Source: Candidatus Aenigmatarchaeota archaeon (lineage in GTDB: Archaea > Aenigmatarchaeota > Aenigmatarchaeia > JACPZZ01). Taken from it: DNA of 38,688 nt. The stretch is from assembly GCA_016180965.1 (NCBI GenBank), contig JACPAF010000004.1, positions 1 to 38,688 on the forward strand. The letters run 5' to 3'. Made by a program: the position numbers and the translations under genes. This document shows positions 24,261 to 32,419 of this stretch, piece after piece (positions within the stretch are counted from its first letter, which is position 1; each line of letters opens with the position of its first letter). The notes under the pieces were generated by a model that had not been told where the DNA came from, ran no database searches, and saw only the letters and a list, made by a program, of their open reading frames with translations.

Positions 24261-24502
24261 TGTCGTATAATGATGCGATGCAATTGCCGAAAGCTGAACG
24301 AAACGGATTGTCCGCTCCGTTTGGCAAGGCGGAAACGTCTGTTAACCCAGGCAGGCTCGGAACCTGCGCGAGTCAGAAACCGTTTCCGTCCTCCTACTCG
24401 CAAGCCAGCGGGATAAAAGATGCGCCTGGCCTCGTTGTGGAAAACAGGTTTAACCTGTTTAGTTCTATTGCCAGCCAGCAGACGGGCCGGGCGCGTTCGT
24501 AA
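24260..24502 (+). CDS. Doubtful 80-residue protein or structured RNA
   Basis: The frame follows a strong TATA box, and its codons (GCG, CCG, AAA, GAA) are compatible with the genome. The predicted peptide, however, is polar and Ser/Pro/Gly-rich with no recognisable fold. The DNA has several short inverted repeats (GCAGG with CCTGC near 24350; AAACAGGTT with AACCTGTTT at 24442-24460). It could be a small lineage-specific protein or the non-coding part of an RNA. I cannot decide. The G tract and iterons upstream make its control unusual. Confidence 0.35.
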   Translation: MSYNDAMQLPKAERNGLSAPFGKAETSVNPGRLGTCASQKPFPSSYSQASGIKDAPGLVVENRFNLFSSIASQQTGRARS

Positions 24503-24505
24503 TTA

Positions 24506-24537
24506 GAAACAGGTGTTATTTTGTATACACCTGTTTC
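24506..24537 (+). terminator. 11-bp hairpin after the 80-codon frame
   Basis: GAAACAGGTGT (24506-24516) pairs perfectly with ACACCTGTTTC (24527-24537) around a ten-base loop. The AAACAGGT/ACCTGTTT core is also the stem of the palindrome at 24442-24460, so the two hairpins share a sequence. It may terminate or protect the transcript; there is no strong T-run. Confidence 0.55.
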
Positions 24538-24596
24538 AGTTGACAAAGAGGGTGAAGGACATGTAAGATTTAGTTGACAAAATAAAGCCGTTAAAC

Positions 24597-24644
24597 CGGG
24601 AGGGCGGTTGTGGGAATTGGAGTTTTCCAATCGTCCTCCAAAAA
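24597..24644. other. Hairpin-in-hairpin element between converging genes
   Basis: GGAGGGCG near 24598 pairs with CGTCCTCC near 24633 (one G-T). Inside, ATTGG pairs with CCAAT around AGTTTT. The element sits just before the 3' end of the HD-hydrolase gene. It could be the end of the upstream RNA or a shared terminator. Function is unknown. Confidence 0.4.
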
Positions 24645-24655
24645 CCCGAATAAAA

Positions 24656-25285
24656 TCATTTTTCGTTGCGCATTTTGGCCGCGTTGAATTTCGCCTTTTC
24701 GATGTCTATTCCGGAAGCTTTTAATTTTCCCATCGAATCTTTTTTGACCATTTCATTGAACATTTTTATCGCTTTGTCGAATTCGCAATACTTGTCAGAA
24801 GACATTAGATTGTATGAATGTTCGATTTCGTTCCATGTTTTTATGTCCGCTTCGTTGTGCTGTATCAATACCTCTATCCTATCGAGCGCTTTTACGAATT
24901 TTGATTCAATTGTCTGCGAATTTTCGAATTCGCTCCATAAATCGTGGATTTCGTCTCCGGTTTTATTTCCAAGCATTTTTTTGATGTTTTCAATCGCTTT
25001 TTGTTCGTTTTTTATTTTTTCTTCTTTTCTGTTTTTCTCGAATGCAGGTATATCGCCGGCCTGGGCCTCTACGATATCATGAATGATGACCATTTTCAAA
25101 ACCTTTTCCAAGTTAACCGGGTTTTCCAGATGCGGTTCCAGCAGGATAGCCATCAGCGCAGTTCTCCATGTGTGTTCTGCGACGCTTTCTTGTGTATTGT
25201 TGGATAACCAGCTGTGGCGAAGTTCAATTTTCAATTTTTCGGCTAGGTGCAAGAATGCCAGTATTTTTGAGAATTCTTTTTCCAT
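24656..25285 (-). CDS. HD-domain nucleotidase (YfbR/HDDC2-like)
   Basis: This 209-residue protein carries the HD phosphohydrolase metal ligands: H38 (ESVAEHTWR), H69-D70 (VIIHDIVE) and D135 (KALDRIEV), with E73 and the acidic loop AGDIP as in YfbR and human HDDC2. These enzymes remove phosphate from deoxynucleoside 5'-monophosphates. The C-terminal part is helical and charged. Length fits the family. It is the last gene of a minus-strand run, 30 bases after the transporter. Confidence 0.87.
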   Translation of the reverse strand: MEKEFSKILAFLHLAEKLKIELRHSWLSNNTQESVAEHTWRTALMAILLEPHLENPVNLEKVLKMVIIHDIVEAQAGDIPAFEKNRKEEKIKNEQKAIENIKKMLGNKTGDEIHDLWSEFENSQTIESKFVKALDRIEVLIQHNEADIKTWNEIEHSYNLMSSDKYCEFDKAIKMFNEMVKKDSMGKLKASGIDIEKAKFNAAKMRNEK

Positions 25286-25315
25286 ATTTTACCTAGAAAA
25301 ATAAGTGTTATAAGC

Positions 25316-26182
25316 TTATTTTTTCCTTTCCGTGGATAATTTGTATGAAGCTGCGATGATTATTGTGGCGCCAAGCAATTGGATTTCGTTTATTGACTCG
25401 CCTAGCCAGAGAAAAGAAAGCGCGCCGCCTGCTATCGGCGTTATTGATAGCAAAGCTGCGACTTTCCAGGCTTCAATTTTTTTCAGCGCTTCGAACCATA
25501 ACGATAGGCCTATAACGTAAAAAGTTATTACGCTGCCCATTGTGAGCATTAACGCGCTTGCGGGCATAACCAGGTTTTTGACTGTGATTGCAGACACTGT
25601 CAAGAGGATAAGCCCGCCAAACAAGTTGCTGTAGGCGGTAAGGATTAACGGGTCTGTTTTTTGCATCATCCTTCTTGATGGGATGTAGGAATAGCCGAGG
25701 AAAAGCAGGGATGAAAGGACCAATAGGTCGCCGATTTGCGTGCCACTCAGCGACAGTTTACCGGATGTCGAGACTAAAATTGCGCCGATAATTGTGAGCG
25801 ATACGAACAGAATTTCCTTTTGCTTTAATTTTTCTCTCAGGAGAAAATAACCAAACAGTATGACGAAGGCCGGTTCAAGGCGCAGGATAACTAACGAGTT
25901 TATTGATGTTGTTAAACTCATTCCGTAAAGCAGAAAAATTGTTCCGAAGACGTTGCGCGACAGGGTTATTTTCCAAAAATCTTTGTCGTGTTGGAGCCGT
26001 TTGATATCCGACAACTTTTTGTTCATGATGCGGGCTAAGACTAGAAGTATGAACGAAGAAATTAGCAGCGCATAGGTTGCGATTAAAATTGGTTCCGCAA
26101 GTTTTGATGCTTGGTTTTGGAAAACTATTGAAAAACCTATCAAAACCGCCGAGGATAAAGCTAATTTTGATCCTTGGTTCAT
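25316..26182 (-). CDS. EamA/DMT-family transporter
   Basis: The 288-residue protein has ten predicted transmembrane helices in two EamA repeats. The first repeat ends near VILFGYFLLREKLKQKE; the second ends near LSFLWLGESINEIQLLGATIIIAASY. Such proteins export amino acids or other metabolites. Substrate cannot be predicted. ATG overlaps the HAD gene stop by four bases, so it is co-translated with it. Confidence 0.88.
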   Translation of the reverse strand: MNQGSKLALSSAVLIGFSIVFQNQASKLAEPILIATYALLISSFILLVLARIMNKKLSDIKRLQHDKDFWKITLSRNVFGTIFLLYGMSLTTSINSLVILRLEPAFVILFGYFLLREKLKQKEILFVSLTIIGAILVSTSGKLSLSGTQIGDLLVLSSLLFLGYSYIPSRRMMQKTDPLILTAYSNLFGGLILLTVSAITVKNLVMPASALMLTMGSVITFYVIGLSLWFEALKKIEAWKVAALLSITPIAGGALSFLWLGESINEIQLLGATIIIAASYKLSTERKK

Positions 26183-26781
26183 ACACTCACACCAAGTCTT
26201 TTCAATTTTTTTGATACCTGTATTGTTGAGACGAATTTGACCGTTTTTATACCCAGTTTGCGCGCGCCTTTTAGGTAACCGGCATTGTCGTCGATAAATA
26301 TTATTTCATCAGGCTTTGCGCCGATTTTTTTCAGCAATAATTTGAATATTTTCGCTTTTGGCTTGCGGGTTTTTACGTTGTGCGAATATATCCCGAAATC
26401 GAATAATTTTGATATTTTGTATTTTTTCTCCAGATATTGTACGATTTCACGCACGCTGTTTGACAAAAATCCGGTTTTGTAACCGTTTTTCCTGAGTTTT
26501 TTTATCAGGTTTTTTGTTTGGACGTTAATTTTGTAGTAATTGTTCAGCCTTTTTTCAAGAATTTTTGGATTAGTTTTGACACTGAATTCTTTGTCGAATT
26601 TTTTCCAGAATGAAAGCTCGCTGTAACGGCCCTCGAACATTTGTTTGAACCCGTTTATGGTGAATTTTTTGACTTTGCTGTAATTTAGTGAGAATTTTTT
26701 TGCCAGATGCGATTGCATCGGATAAACGCCGTCGACCACTAACACGCCGCCGAGGTCGAATACGATGATTTTTTTCATCAT
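26179..26781 (-). CDS. HAD-superfamily hydrolase (subfamily IA)
   Basis: The 200-residue protein shows HAD motif I as FDLGGVL (nucleophile D9; the usual second Asp is Gly, as in the epoxide-hydrolase N-terminal and related phosphatases), motif II GFLSNS, motif III lysine in KTRKPKAKIF, and motif IV IFIDDNAGY. A helical cap lies between motifs I and II. It should hydrolyse a small phosphate ester. Overlaps of four bases with topA and with the DMT transporter indicate one operon. Confidence 0.86.
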   Translation of the reverse strand: MMKKIIVFDLGGVLVVDGVYPMQSHLAKKFSLNYSKVKKFTINGFKQMFEGRYSELSFWKKFDKEFSVKTNPKILEKRLNNYYKINVQTKNLIKKLRKNGYKTGFLSNSVREIVQYLEKKYKISKLFDFGIYSHNVKTRKPKAKIFKLLLKKIGAKPDEIIFIDDNAGYLKGARKLGIKTVKFVSTIQVSKKLKRLGVSV

Positions 26782-28940
26782 ACTTCCTTCTTTTTTCTGG
26801 GTTTTCTAGTTTTTTTTTCAACTTTAACCGGCGCGGTTGTCAGTTGTTCGCCGGCTTTAACGTCCGCGGTTTTAGCAGCTTCTGCTTTCGCAGCCTCAGC
26901 TGCAAGTTTAGCAGGGGATTTGCAGTTCATGTCTATGCAATTGCGGAATACGCGCCCTTCCCTGCGGACTACGATCATCGGCTTTCCGCAGCGCGCGCAA
27001 TTTTGTTTAAGCGGTTCTATTGTGCCTGTTTGAGGCAGGGGGAAGCCGGTTTTGCAGTCTGGATACGATGAACACCCGATAAAGCGTTTGCCGGACTTCA
27101 TCGATCTTATGATTTTTAATTCGCCTTTTTCGCAATTGGGGCATTTGCCTATTAATTTCGCAGCACGCCGCATTGTTATGAACGCTTCGAGTAAATTTTC
27201 CCCCACAACCTTTTCGTTGTTCTTAAAATTTGTGAGCGTTTTTTCCAATATCAATTCAGCTTCTTTGATGACGTTTTCTTTATTAATTTCGCCCGTTTCT
27301 ATTTTTTCCATCTTAGCCTCGAAGCTTCGCGTGAGTTCTTCGGATAAAATTTCGGGCGAGTATTTTTCAAGCGTGTTCGCCACGGTCAGGCCTAAATCGG
27401 ATACTTCAATGGATTTTCCTAAGACGTAACCGCGCGAGAATAACGTGCGCACTATGGTTGCGCGCGTTGCTTTTGTCCCTAGCGAGCGGGATTCTAATTC
27501 CTTGACTAGGGATGCTTCGTTAAAGCGTTTCGGCGGCTGAGTTTCTTTGCTTAACATTATTACGTCGCCGTCGAATGAATCGCCTTTTTTGAAATCGGGT
27601 AGCGATAAATCTTCTGCTGATATGTACGGGCTGTAGAATCGTAGCCAGCCTTCTTCGAGCGTTGTTTTTCCGGTTGCGTTGAAGTTGTTATTTCCTATCG
27701 AGAACGTGTATTTTACCGACTCGCGTGTGGCTTCTTCCGCGAACACGGCTAAGAATCTTTTGACAATGAGGTCGTACAATTTTTCCTGCTGCGCTGTCAG
27801 CCTTTGAGGCATTTCTCCGGTCGGGTATATTGACGGGTGGGCGGGATCCGATTTCTCGCCTTCGTTGGGTTTTAACTCAGTTTTGTTTAAAAGATCCTCG
27901 GCAAGCTTTGAATATGTTCTTATTTTTGCAATTTGTTCGATGATTTTGCGGTGGCCCAATTGTTCAGGTAATTTCTGAGATGATGTTCTTGGATAGGAGA
28001 TTAAACCGGATTCGTACAATGATTGGGATAAATTTTGAGTTTGCACGGGCGTGTAGCCGAACCACCTGTACGCTTCGCTTTGCAATGTGGTTAAATCAAA
28101 AGGAACGGGAGGTTTTTGCTTGTATTTTTTCTTTTCTATGTCAGTCACGATTGCCTTTTCTTTTTGGCAGTCGCCAACGATTTTTTCAGCTTCTTTCTTT
28201 TCCCAGAATCTTTCAGTTTCATGCTGCGCTACGATGTCCATGGCTTCAACTTTCAGGCGGAGTTCAATTTCCCAGAACGGAACCGGCACGAAGGCGCGGA
28301 TTTCTTTTTCGCGTTCCGCCAATAAATGCAATGACGGACCTTGGACGCGGCCCGTCGACAATACGAAGAAACGGCCGGCTGCTTTCATGGCCAAGCTTAA
28401 AGCGCGACTTGTGTTTATGCCGTAGTACCAGTCCAAGACATGGCGAGCTAAGCCTGCGTTAACTTGGCCTGCGTCCATGCTTTCTGATGCTTTGTCGTAA
28501 GATTCTTCCAGTTCCGATTTAACCAAAGTGGAGAATTTCATCCTTTTTGCGTCATGCACGTTGCAGATGTATTCCAGGATGTTTTTAGCTATAACGTCGC
28601 CTTCGGTGTCGTAGTCCGTCGCAACAATGAAGTCGGATGCGTTTTTCGCGAGCATTGCGATGTTGTCAAAGTATTTCTTGGTGTAAGCGCTTTTTTTGTT
28701 TTCATAGATTGGCTTCCAGACTATGTCGAAGACGGGATAGCGCCAGCCTTTTGATGCCTGCTTTAGCCCGAACAAGTGACCTACTGCCGGCACGACAACC
28801 AGCTTTTTGCCGTTGCGCGACAGTTCGTAATAACTTGCGCCCGCGTCGTTTTTTTGCGTTTCTACACGGCCCTCGGCTAGGGATTGGGCAATGCGGAAAG
28901 CGGCTTTCGGCTTTTCAGAAATAATGAGAGTGTAGGACAT
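26778..28940 (-). CDS. topA: DNA topoisomerase I (type IA)
   Basis: The protein has 720 residues from ATG 28940; the TTG at 28949 is less likely. The Toprim domain carries E9 and DYDTE at 109-113. The active-site tyrosine is Y316 in SGLISYPRTSS. The C-terminus holds two zinc ribbons: CPNCEKGEL with CSSYPDC, and CARCGKPM with CIDMNC. A Lys/Ala-rich tail follows. The enzyme relaxes negative supercoils by cutting one strand. It heads the operon topA, HAD hydrolase, DMT transporter. The upstream leader contains the three-way-junction element at 28965-29118. Confidence 0.94.
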   Translation of the reverse strand: MSYTLIISEKPKAAFRIAQSLAEGRVETQKNDAGASYYELSRNGKKLVVVPAVGHLFGLKQASKGWRYPVFDIVWKPIYENKKSAYTKKYFDNIAMLAKNASDFIVATDYDTEGDVIAKNILEYICNVHDAKRMKFSTLVKSELEESYDKASESMDAGQVNAGLARHVLDWYYGINTSRALSLAMKAAGRFFVLSTGRVQGPSLHLLAEREKEIRAFVPVPFWEIELRLKVEAMDIVAQHETERFWEKKEAEKIVGDCQKEKAIVTDIEKKKYKQKPPVPFDLTTLQSEAYRWFGYTPVQTQNLSQSLYESGLISYPRTSSQKLPEQLGHRKIIEQIAKIRTYSKLAEDLLNKTELKPNEGEKSDPAHPSIYPTGEMPQRLTAQQEKLYDLIVKRFLAVFAEEATRESVKYTFSIGNNNFNATGKTTLEEGWLRFYSPYISAEDLSLPDFKKGDSFDGDVIMLSKETQPPKRFNEASLVKELESRSLGTKATRATIVRTLFSRGYVLGKSIEVSDLGLTVANTLEKYSPEILSEELTRSFEAKMEKIETGEINKENVIKEAELILEKTLTNFKNNEKVVGENLLEAFITMRRAAKLIGKCPNCEKGELKIIRSMKSGKRFIGCSSYPDCKTGFPLPQTGTIEPLKQNCARCGKPMIVVRREGRVFRNCIDMNCKSPAKLAAEAAKAEAAKTADVKAGEQLTTAPVKVEKKTRKPRKKKEV

Positions 28941-28964
28941 GAGTCTCAACGGGATGTCGTGTTA

Positions 28965-29118
28965 GAAGCATACCGGAAAGCTGGAAGCATTGAGGAAACT
29001 GAAACATACCGATATTGAGAAAATCAAACGGATTTTCTCAAATAGTTTGCTAAAGCAAACTATTCAGTATACGGTATGTTTCTAGCGACCAGTGCTTCAG
29101 TTCACGGCGGTATTCTTC
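28965..29118 (-). ncRNA. Candidate structured RNA or topA leader, three-way junction
   Basis: Nested complementary segments cover 154 bases. Outer stem: GAAG-ATACCG (28965-28975, one mismatch) with CGGTAT-CTTC (29108-29118). Next: GAAGCATTG (28984-28992) with CAGTGCTTC (29090-29098). Next: GAAACATACCG plus ATATT (29001-29016) with AGTAT plus CGGTATGTTTC (29066-29082). This closes a tight junction with two perfect hairpins, GAGAAAATC/GATTTTCTC (29017-29039) and AATAGTTTGC/GCAAACTATT (29041-29064). On the minus strand a TATA-rich block at about 29147-29168 could start a transcript through it into topA. Both strands can form the fold. Confidence 0.6.
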
Positions 29119-29119
29119 A

Positions 29120-29345
29120 GTCTACAAGTGGATCGACTTCGGTAACCATATATAATATATATAATTTAAATAGGTTTTCAGAAAAGTTGGATTTTAGCAA
29201 TGTAATTTATGCATCTAATATTCATTATTTTTAATTATACGTATTTTTTAAAAAATAAATCTAATTTTAACGAAAATATCATTCTTTTAATGCTTTTTTA
29301 TGCGATTTTAATGCGTTTTTTAAGTCAACGTTTTTATAGCTGGTG
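29120..29345. promoter_or_regulatory. AT-rich divergent promoter region
   Basis: More than 200 bases are strongly AT-rich. They include a TATATAATATATATAATTTAAAT block at about 29149-29171 (minus-strand promoter for topA or its leader RNA), the near-repeat TTTTAATGC followed by TTTTTTA at about 29287 and 29308, and a plus-strand TATA-like TTTTTATAGC at about 29331-29340 for the zinc-ribbon gene. No gene is seen. A DNA-unwinding element is possible but not supported by repeats of known origin boxes. Confidence 0.4.
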
Positions 29346-29368
29346 TGCGATGTATGCACCTGGTTAAT

Positions 29369-29524
29369 ATGAAGATTTGCGGTTATTGCGGGATTGAATA
29401 CCATGATTCACGGGCGGATTGTTTGCGCTGCGGAAATAGGCTTAGGAATGTTGATCCGAAAGGGCCGATTGAGATAGGTTCAGGCGGTTCGACGGGAAAA
29501 CACGCAACTTATCGTGACTGGTAA
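29369..29524 (+). CDS. 51-residue zinc-ribbon protein
   Basis: From ATG 29369 (ATG 29354 in frame would add five residues) the peptide begins with CGYCG and has CLRCGNR 14 residues later, a compact four-cysteine zinc ribbon. A Gly/Ser-rich, probably flexible tail follows (IGSGGSTGKH). A TATA-like element lies about 32 bases upstream. Its stop codon directly adjoins the end of the converging gene at 29525. Function is unknown. Confidence 0.6.
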   Translation: MKICGYCGIEYHDSRADCLRCGNRLRNVDPKGPIEIGSGGSTGKHATYRDW

Positions 29525-29950
29525 TTATTTTTGAACAATGATCCTTTCTCCGAACGGGATTTTTTTCGGTTCGAAGCCCAGGCGTTTAGCTTTTTCCCAG
29601 AAAGCTTTGAAAACATCCTCGGAGACGCGGTTGTATTCTATGCCTTTTGCGCTTTTTGTCTTAATTATGAAGCTTTTGATGTCGTTGATCCTTGTGTACG
29701 AGAACTCAGTAACAGGCGAGCCGAGATAATTTAAGATATCTTCGACGCGTTCCTTGATTATGCCTTTCCTTTTCAGCAGGTCGGTCCACATTTTACGGCC
29801 GGAAACGTTGAGCGATTTTAAAAAGCATTTTACGCAGGTGACTTCGTCGCTTTTTGAAACTGTGCATTTGTCGCACGAGAATTCGTGGCATATTGAGCAT
29901 GCCACGGGCCTAGTTGCGATTTCGCCGCAATTGATGCAATTTACAGGCAT
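29525..29950 (-). CDS. Zinc-finger protein, hypothetical
   Basis: This 141-residue protein has an N-terminal treble-clef or B-box-like cluster of eight Cys/His residues (CINCG, CSICHEFSCDKC, CVKCF). A helical and strand region follows, containing NVSGRKMWTDLLKRKG and a C-terminal FWEKAKRLGFEPKKIPFGERIIVQK. No named family is recognised. The basic C-terminus and zinc cluster suggest nucleic-acid or ribosome binding. It is divergent from the pilin-like microgene at 29986. Confidence 0.7.
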   Translation of the reverse strand: MPVNCINCGEIATRPVACSICHEFSCDKCTVSKSDEVTCVKCFLKSLNVSGRKMWTDLLKRKGIIKERVEDILNYLGSPVTEFSYTRINDIKSFIIKTKSAKGIEYNRVSEDVFKAFWEKAKRLGFEPKKIPFGERIIVQK

Positions 29951-29985
29951 AAGATTAATTGTGCTATGAAGTTAAAATCTATTCT

Positions 29986-30102
29986 ATGAAAGCGATAACG
30001 CCCGTTATTGCGTTAGTTATCTTAATGTTAATCACCGTGAGTATTGTTGGCATTGCTTACACATGGTTTTCCGGGTTATTTTCTTCGCAGATAAAGAAGT
30101 GA
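29986..30102 (+). CDS. 38-residue archaeal pilin N-terminus (micro-pilin or remnant)
   Basis: The frame encodes MKAITPVIALVILMLITVSI and a short remainder ending FSGLFSSQIKK, then TGA. It is nearly the same as the N-terminus of the pilins at 34891 and 38557 (ITPVIALV, LITV, SGL-S-Q). The signal is the archaeal type IV pilin type: a short charged leader then a hydrophobic assembly helix. Both large genes continue with a head domain, whereas here a stop follows KK. It is either a truncated remnant or a stand-alone assembly peptide. No head-domain sequence is seen downstream. Confidence 0.7.
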   Translation: MKAITPVIALVILMLITVSIVGIAYTWFSGLFSSQIKK

Positions 30103-30151
30103 GTTTTTGCGCAATAGAATTATTTTAATTCAAATTGCTATGATGATATAC

Positions 30152-30732
30152 ATGGATTTTTCAACATTCGGTAAGGCTGTGGGGGGGGGGGAGTGGAAAA
30201 GCGTATTAAGAACGCGAGCGGCTATCTTAATTCCGGAAGTCTCGACGGACCGGATATAGAGTCTGCGGCGGTCGAGTACGGCAAAGCACGTTCCGAATTA
30301 ACTTTGGCAGGATCTTACGCCAAAACGCCCGAACAAAGACAGCGATATGATAAGGCTGCGGAAAGTTTGCATGGAATGGCAAAGGCGATAATTAACAAAG
30401 GTTTGGAAACTGTCAGAGAGGACATGGGGGCTTCAGAGCTATACATGCAACTTGCGGGGGACAAAGGCGACATTTATCATGCTAAACTTGTGAAAGCGCC
30501 GTCGACTTTTCCTTTTACACCAACTTTTGACAGGGATCCTCTGATGGGCAATGCTAACACGGTATATGATGGCGTCAATGCTACGATAACGCGTGCAGAA
30601 AAAAGGTTGGATTATACTAGACAAATAGCCGAGGCTGAAAACAATCCAGCTGCGAGCACGGATATAGAATCTTTAGGGAAGAGCGTGGCTGGATTGCGTC
30701 AGAAGCTTGAAGCGCGCGCCCGCGGAAATTAA
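30152..30732 (+). CDS. Orphan helical protein with 5' 11-G tract (possibly frameshifted or phase-variable)
   Basis: The clear open frame runs 30193-30732 (179 residues from GTG). It is Ala/Glu/Lys-rich and helical (YGKARSELTLAGSYAKTPEQRQRYDKAAESLHGM). No family is recognised. An upstream ATG at 30152 (with ATGs at 30140 and 30143 in frame) starts MDFSTFGKAVGGGG but is out of register with this frame because of 11 G at 30181-30191, and it stops at TAG 30257-30259. With nine or twelve G the two would join into one protein. A TATA-like TTTTAATT at about 30123 fits a start at the ATG cluster rather than at the GTG. Confidence 0.65.
30181..30191 (+). repeat. 11-base G tract at gene start
   Basis: A run of 11 G lies 29 bases after ATG 30152 and ends one base before the GTG at 30193. 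Tract length decides whether the upstream ATG is in frame with the 179-codon frame: nine or twelve G join them, eleven G do not. It is the only other G or C run of this size in the window besides 24203-24213. Confidence 0.85.
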
Positions 30733-31652
30733 ATTTCTTTGACCAATGAGCGGATTGTTTCCGTTATCGTTTGCTCGGACGTGTGAGTCGGGTTCCAGCC
30801 CAGGCTGTTTGCTAATGTTATATCCGGCTGGAAGATTTTGACGTCGCCTTTCCATCCCTTGGCCTCGTTTGATGTGAATTTTATCTTCGCATTCGTTCCC
30901 ATTTCATTTATGACTATTTCAGCGATCTTTTTGATGCTGATCACGTCTTTGGAGCCCAGATTAACAATGTTCACAGATTCGTCCGTGTTTTCCATGACTT
31001 TGATAATGCCGTTGACGCAATCATCCACATGGAGATAACATCTTTGCTGGGTCCCGTCGCCTAAAACTTCCAGTTCGGAAGCGTTTTTTCTCAATTTGGC
31101 TATGAAATCGTAGGCCGGACCATGTCTTAGGCGAGGCCCGCCCACATTGGCGAAGCGGAAGATCCAGGATTTCATGTTGAAGGTGTGGCAATAAGCGGAT
31201 ATTAGAGATTCGCAGGCCAGTTTTGAAGCTGCGTAGAGCGAATTGGGTTTTAACGGGCCATAAGTTTCTTTAGTCGGCACAGGAGCGTTGCCGTAGATTA
31301 TAGCCGAGGATGCGAATGCGAGGTTTTTGATGTCGTTTTCTTTCATAGCCTCGAGTATGTTGTGTGTCATAGTTATGTTGCCGATCATCTCCGGCGAGGC
31401 GGTTACGCTGGCCAGCGGGTTTGCGGCTAAATGGATAACCAGGTCGGCGCCTTTGATTGCTGATAAAACAGAATTTTTGTCCAAAAGGTTGACGTTGACG
31501 TAATTTGCTTTGCTGTTCAGAGTTTTTCTCTTATCAGGCGTTATGTTGTCGGCTACCGTGATCTTGTTATTTTTCACCAGAGAATCCACCAGGTGAGAGC
31601 CTATGAAGCCGGCGCCACCCGTGATTAGTATGTGTTTCCCTTCAAGCTTCAT
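30729..31652 (-). CDS. NAD-dependent sugar-nucleotide epimerase/dehydratase (GalE-like)
   Basis: The 307-residue protein is an extended short-chain dehydrogenase. The NAD motif TGGAGFIGS is at 11-19, D37 or nearby in VADN binds the ribose, HLAA is at about 74-77, the catalytic Ser is near ASSAIIYG (115-121), and the Tyr-Lys pair is Y140 and K144 (LYAASKLACE). RFANVGGPR and the C-terminal substrate region fit UDP-glucose 4-epimerases and related enzymes. It would supply sugars for glycans such as those on the surface protein. The exact substrate cannot be fixed. It overlaps the end of the orphan gene by four bases on the opposite strand. Confidence 0.9.
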   Translation of the reverse strand: MKLEGKHILITGGAGFIGSHLVDSLVKNNKITVADNITPDKRKTLNSKANYVNVNLLDKNSVLSAIKGADLVIHLAANPLASVTASPEMIGNITMTHNILEAMKENDIKNLAFASSAIIYGNAPVPTKETYGPLKPNSLYAASKLACESLISAYCHTFNMKSWIFRFANVGGPRLRHGPAYDFIAKLRKNASELEVLGDGTQQRCYLHVDDCVNGIIKVMENTDESVNIVNLGSKDVISIKKIAEIVINEMGTNAKIKFTSNEAKGWKGDVKIFQPDITLANSLGWNPTHTSEQTITETIRSLVKEI

Positions 31653-31683
31653 GAAAACAAGTTATGGATTTACCGTTAAATAA

Positions 31684-32274
31684 TCAACTGCTGCTTTGCC
31701 CGGCAGGCGTTACGGAATCAGATTCAATCATGGTTGCCAATGTCTGGGCATTGTACAAATCGCCTTCGAAACTAACATTAATATCGTACAATTTTTTCCA
31801 GTCCGCCCTTGTTTGTAAATCGCTTCTTGCATAGGCTATGCCAACAACAGGCCTGAACCTTCTTTGTACCATGCTATCCATTATTTCGCTTAAGTGGGCC
31901 GGCAGCATGTTTTGTTCTGCGGGTTCGATGATCTCCGCAACCGCGGCGGAGCCTTCCATCCTTGTGATGACAGTGAGGTCTTTGTCCGCAGGTGTGCTCC
32001 CGTTTTTGTAATGGGCGAGTGATTCGGATGCGTATGGAAACATCGTGGCTTTTCCGGCCAGTTCCGGGTGGTCCGGTATTGTGAGCGAAACTGTCAGTGT
32101 GTTGACGGGCCTGCCTTCGTAAACACTTCTGTTTACGGGTCCGATTTTTATGTAAACTTTAATCGGATCGGGCGGGTTGTATGCGTTGTTGAAATTCTTT
32201 ACAGCTTCTAAAGTTTTTGGGTCCAAATTTAGAGGACCTATGTCTGTTGAAATTTCCACACCATTCAATTTCAT
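31684..32274 (-). CDS. Orphan 196-residue protein
   Basis: The protein is strand-rich with no signal peptide or membrane segment. Features are DPIKVYIKIGPVNRS, TLTVSLTIPDHPEL and a C-terminal helix and strand (DWKKLYDINVSFEGDLYNAQTLATMIE). It ends in a Ser-rich tail. I recognise no family. It is probably cytoplasmic. It lies upstream of the epimerase gene on the same strand, 31 bases away, so the two may be co-transcribed. Confidence 0.7.
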   Translation of the reverse strand: MKLNGVEISTDIGPLNLDPKTLEAVKNFNNAYNPPDPIKVYIKIGPVNRSVYEGRPVNTLTVSLTIPDHPELAGKATMFPYASESLAHYKNGSTPADKDLTVITRMEGSAAVAEIIEPAEQNMLPAHLSEIMDSMVQRRFRPVVGIAYARSDLQTRADWKKLYDINVSFEGDLYNAQTLATMIESDSVTPAGQSSS

Positions 32275-32419
32275 TTTATCTACCTTCTTCTAGGAGGAAA
32301 AGTTCTCTCCTTGCGGAGCAAAAAGACCCACCACTAATTCGCTTAACAATGATTTATACTTTAGTTTTCAAATTTAGAATTTGTTCTTTGGCCGAAATTC
32401 TGCGAAATAAAAAGGAAAA

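Noticed and set aside
24260-24650. RNase P RNA or SRP RNA
   Set aside because: The conserved core motifs of both RNAs are absent on either strand.
29169-29340. Replication origin
   Set aside because: AT-rich, but no origin recognition boxes and no cdc6/orc gene nearby.
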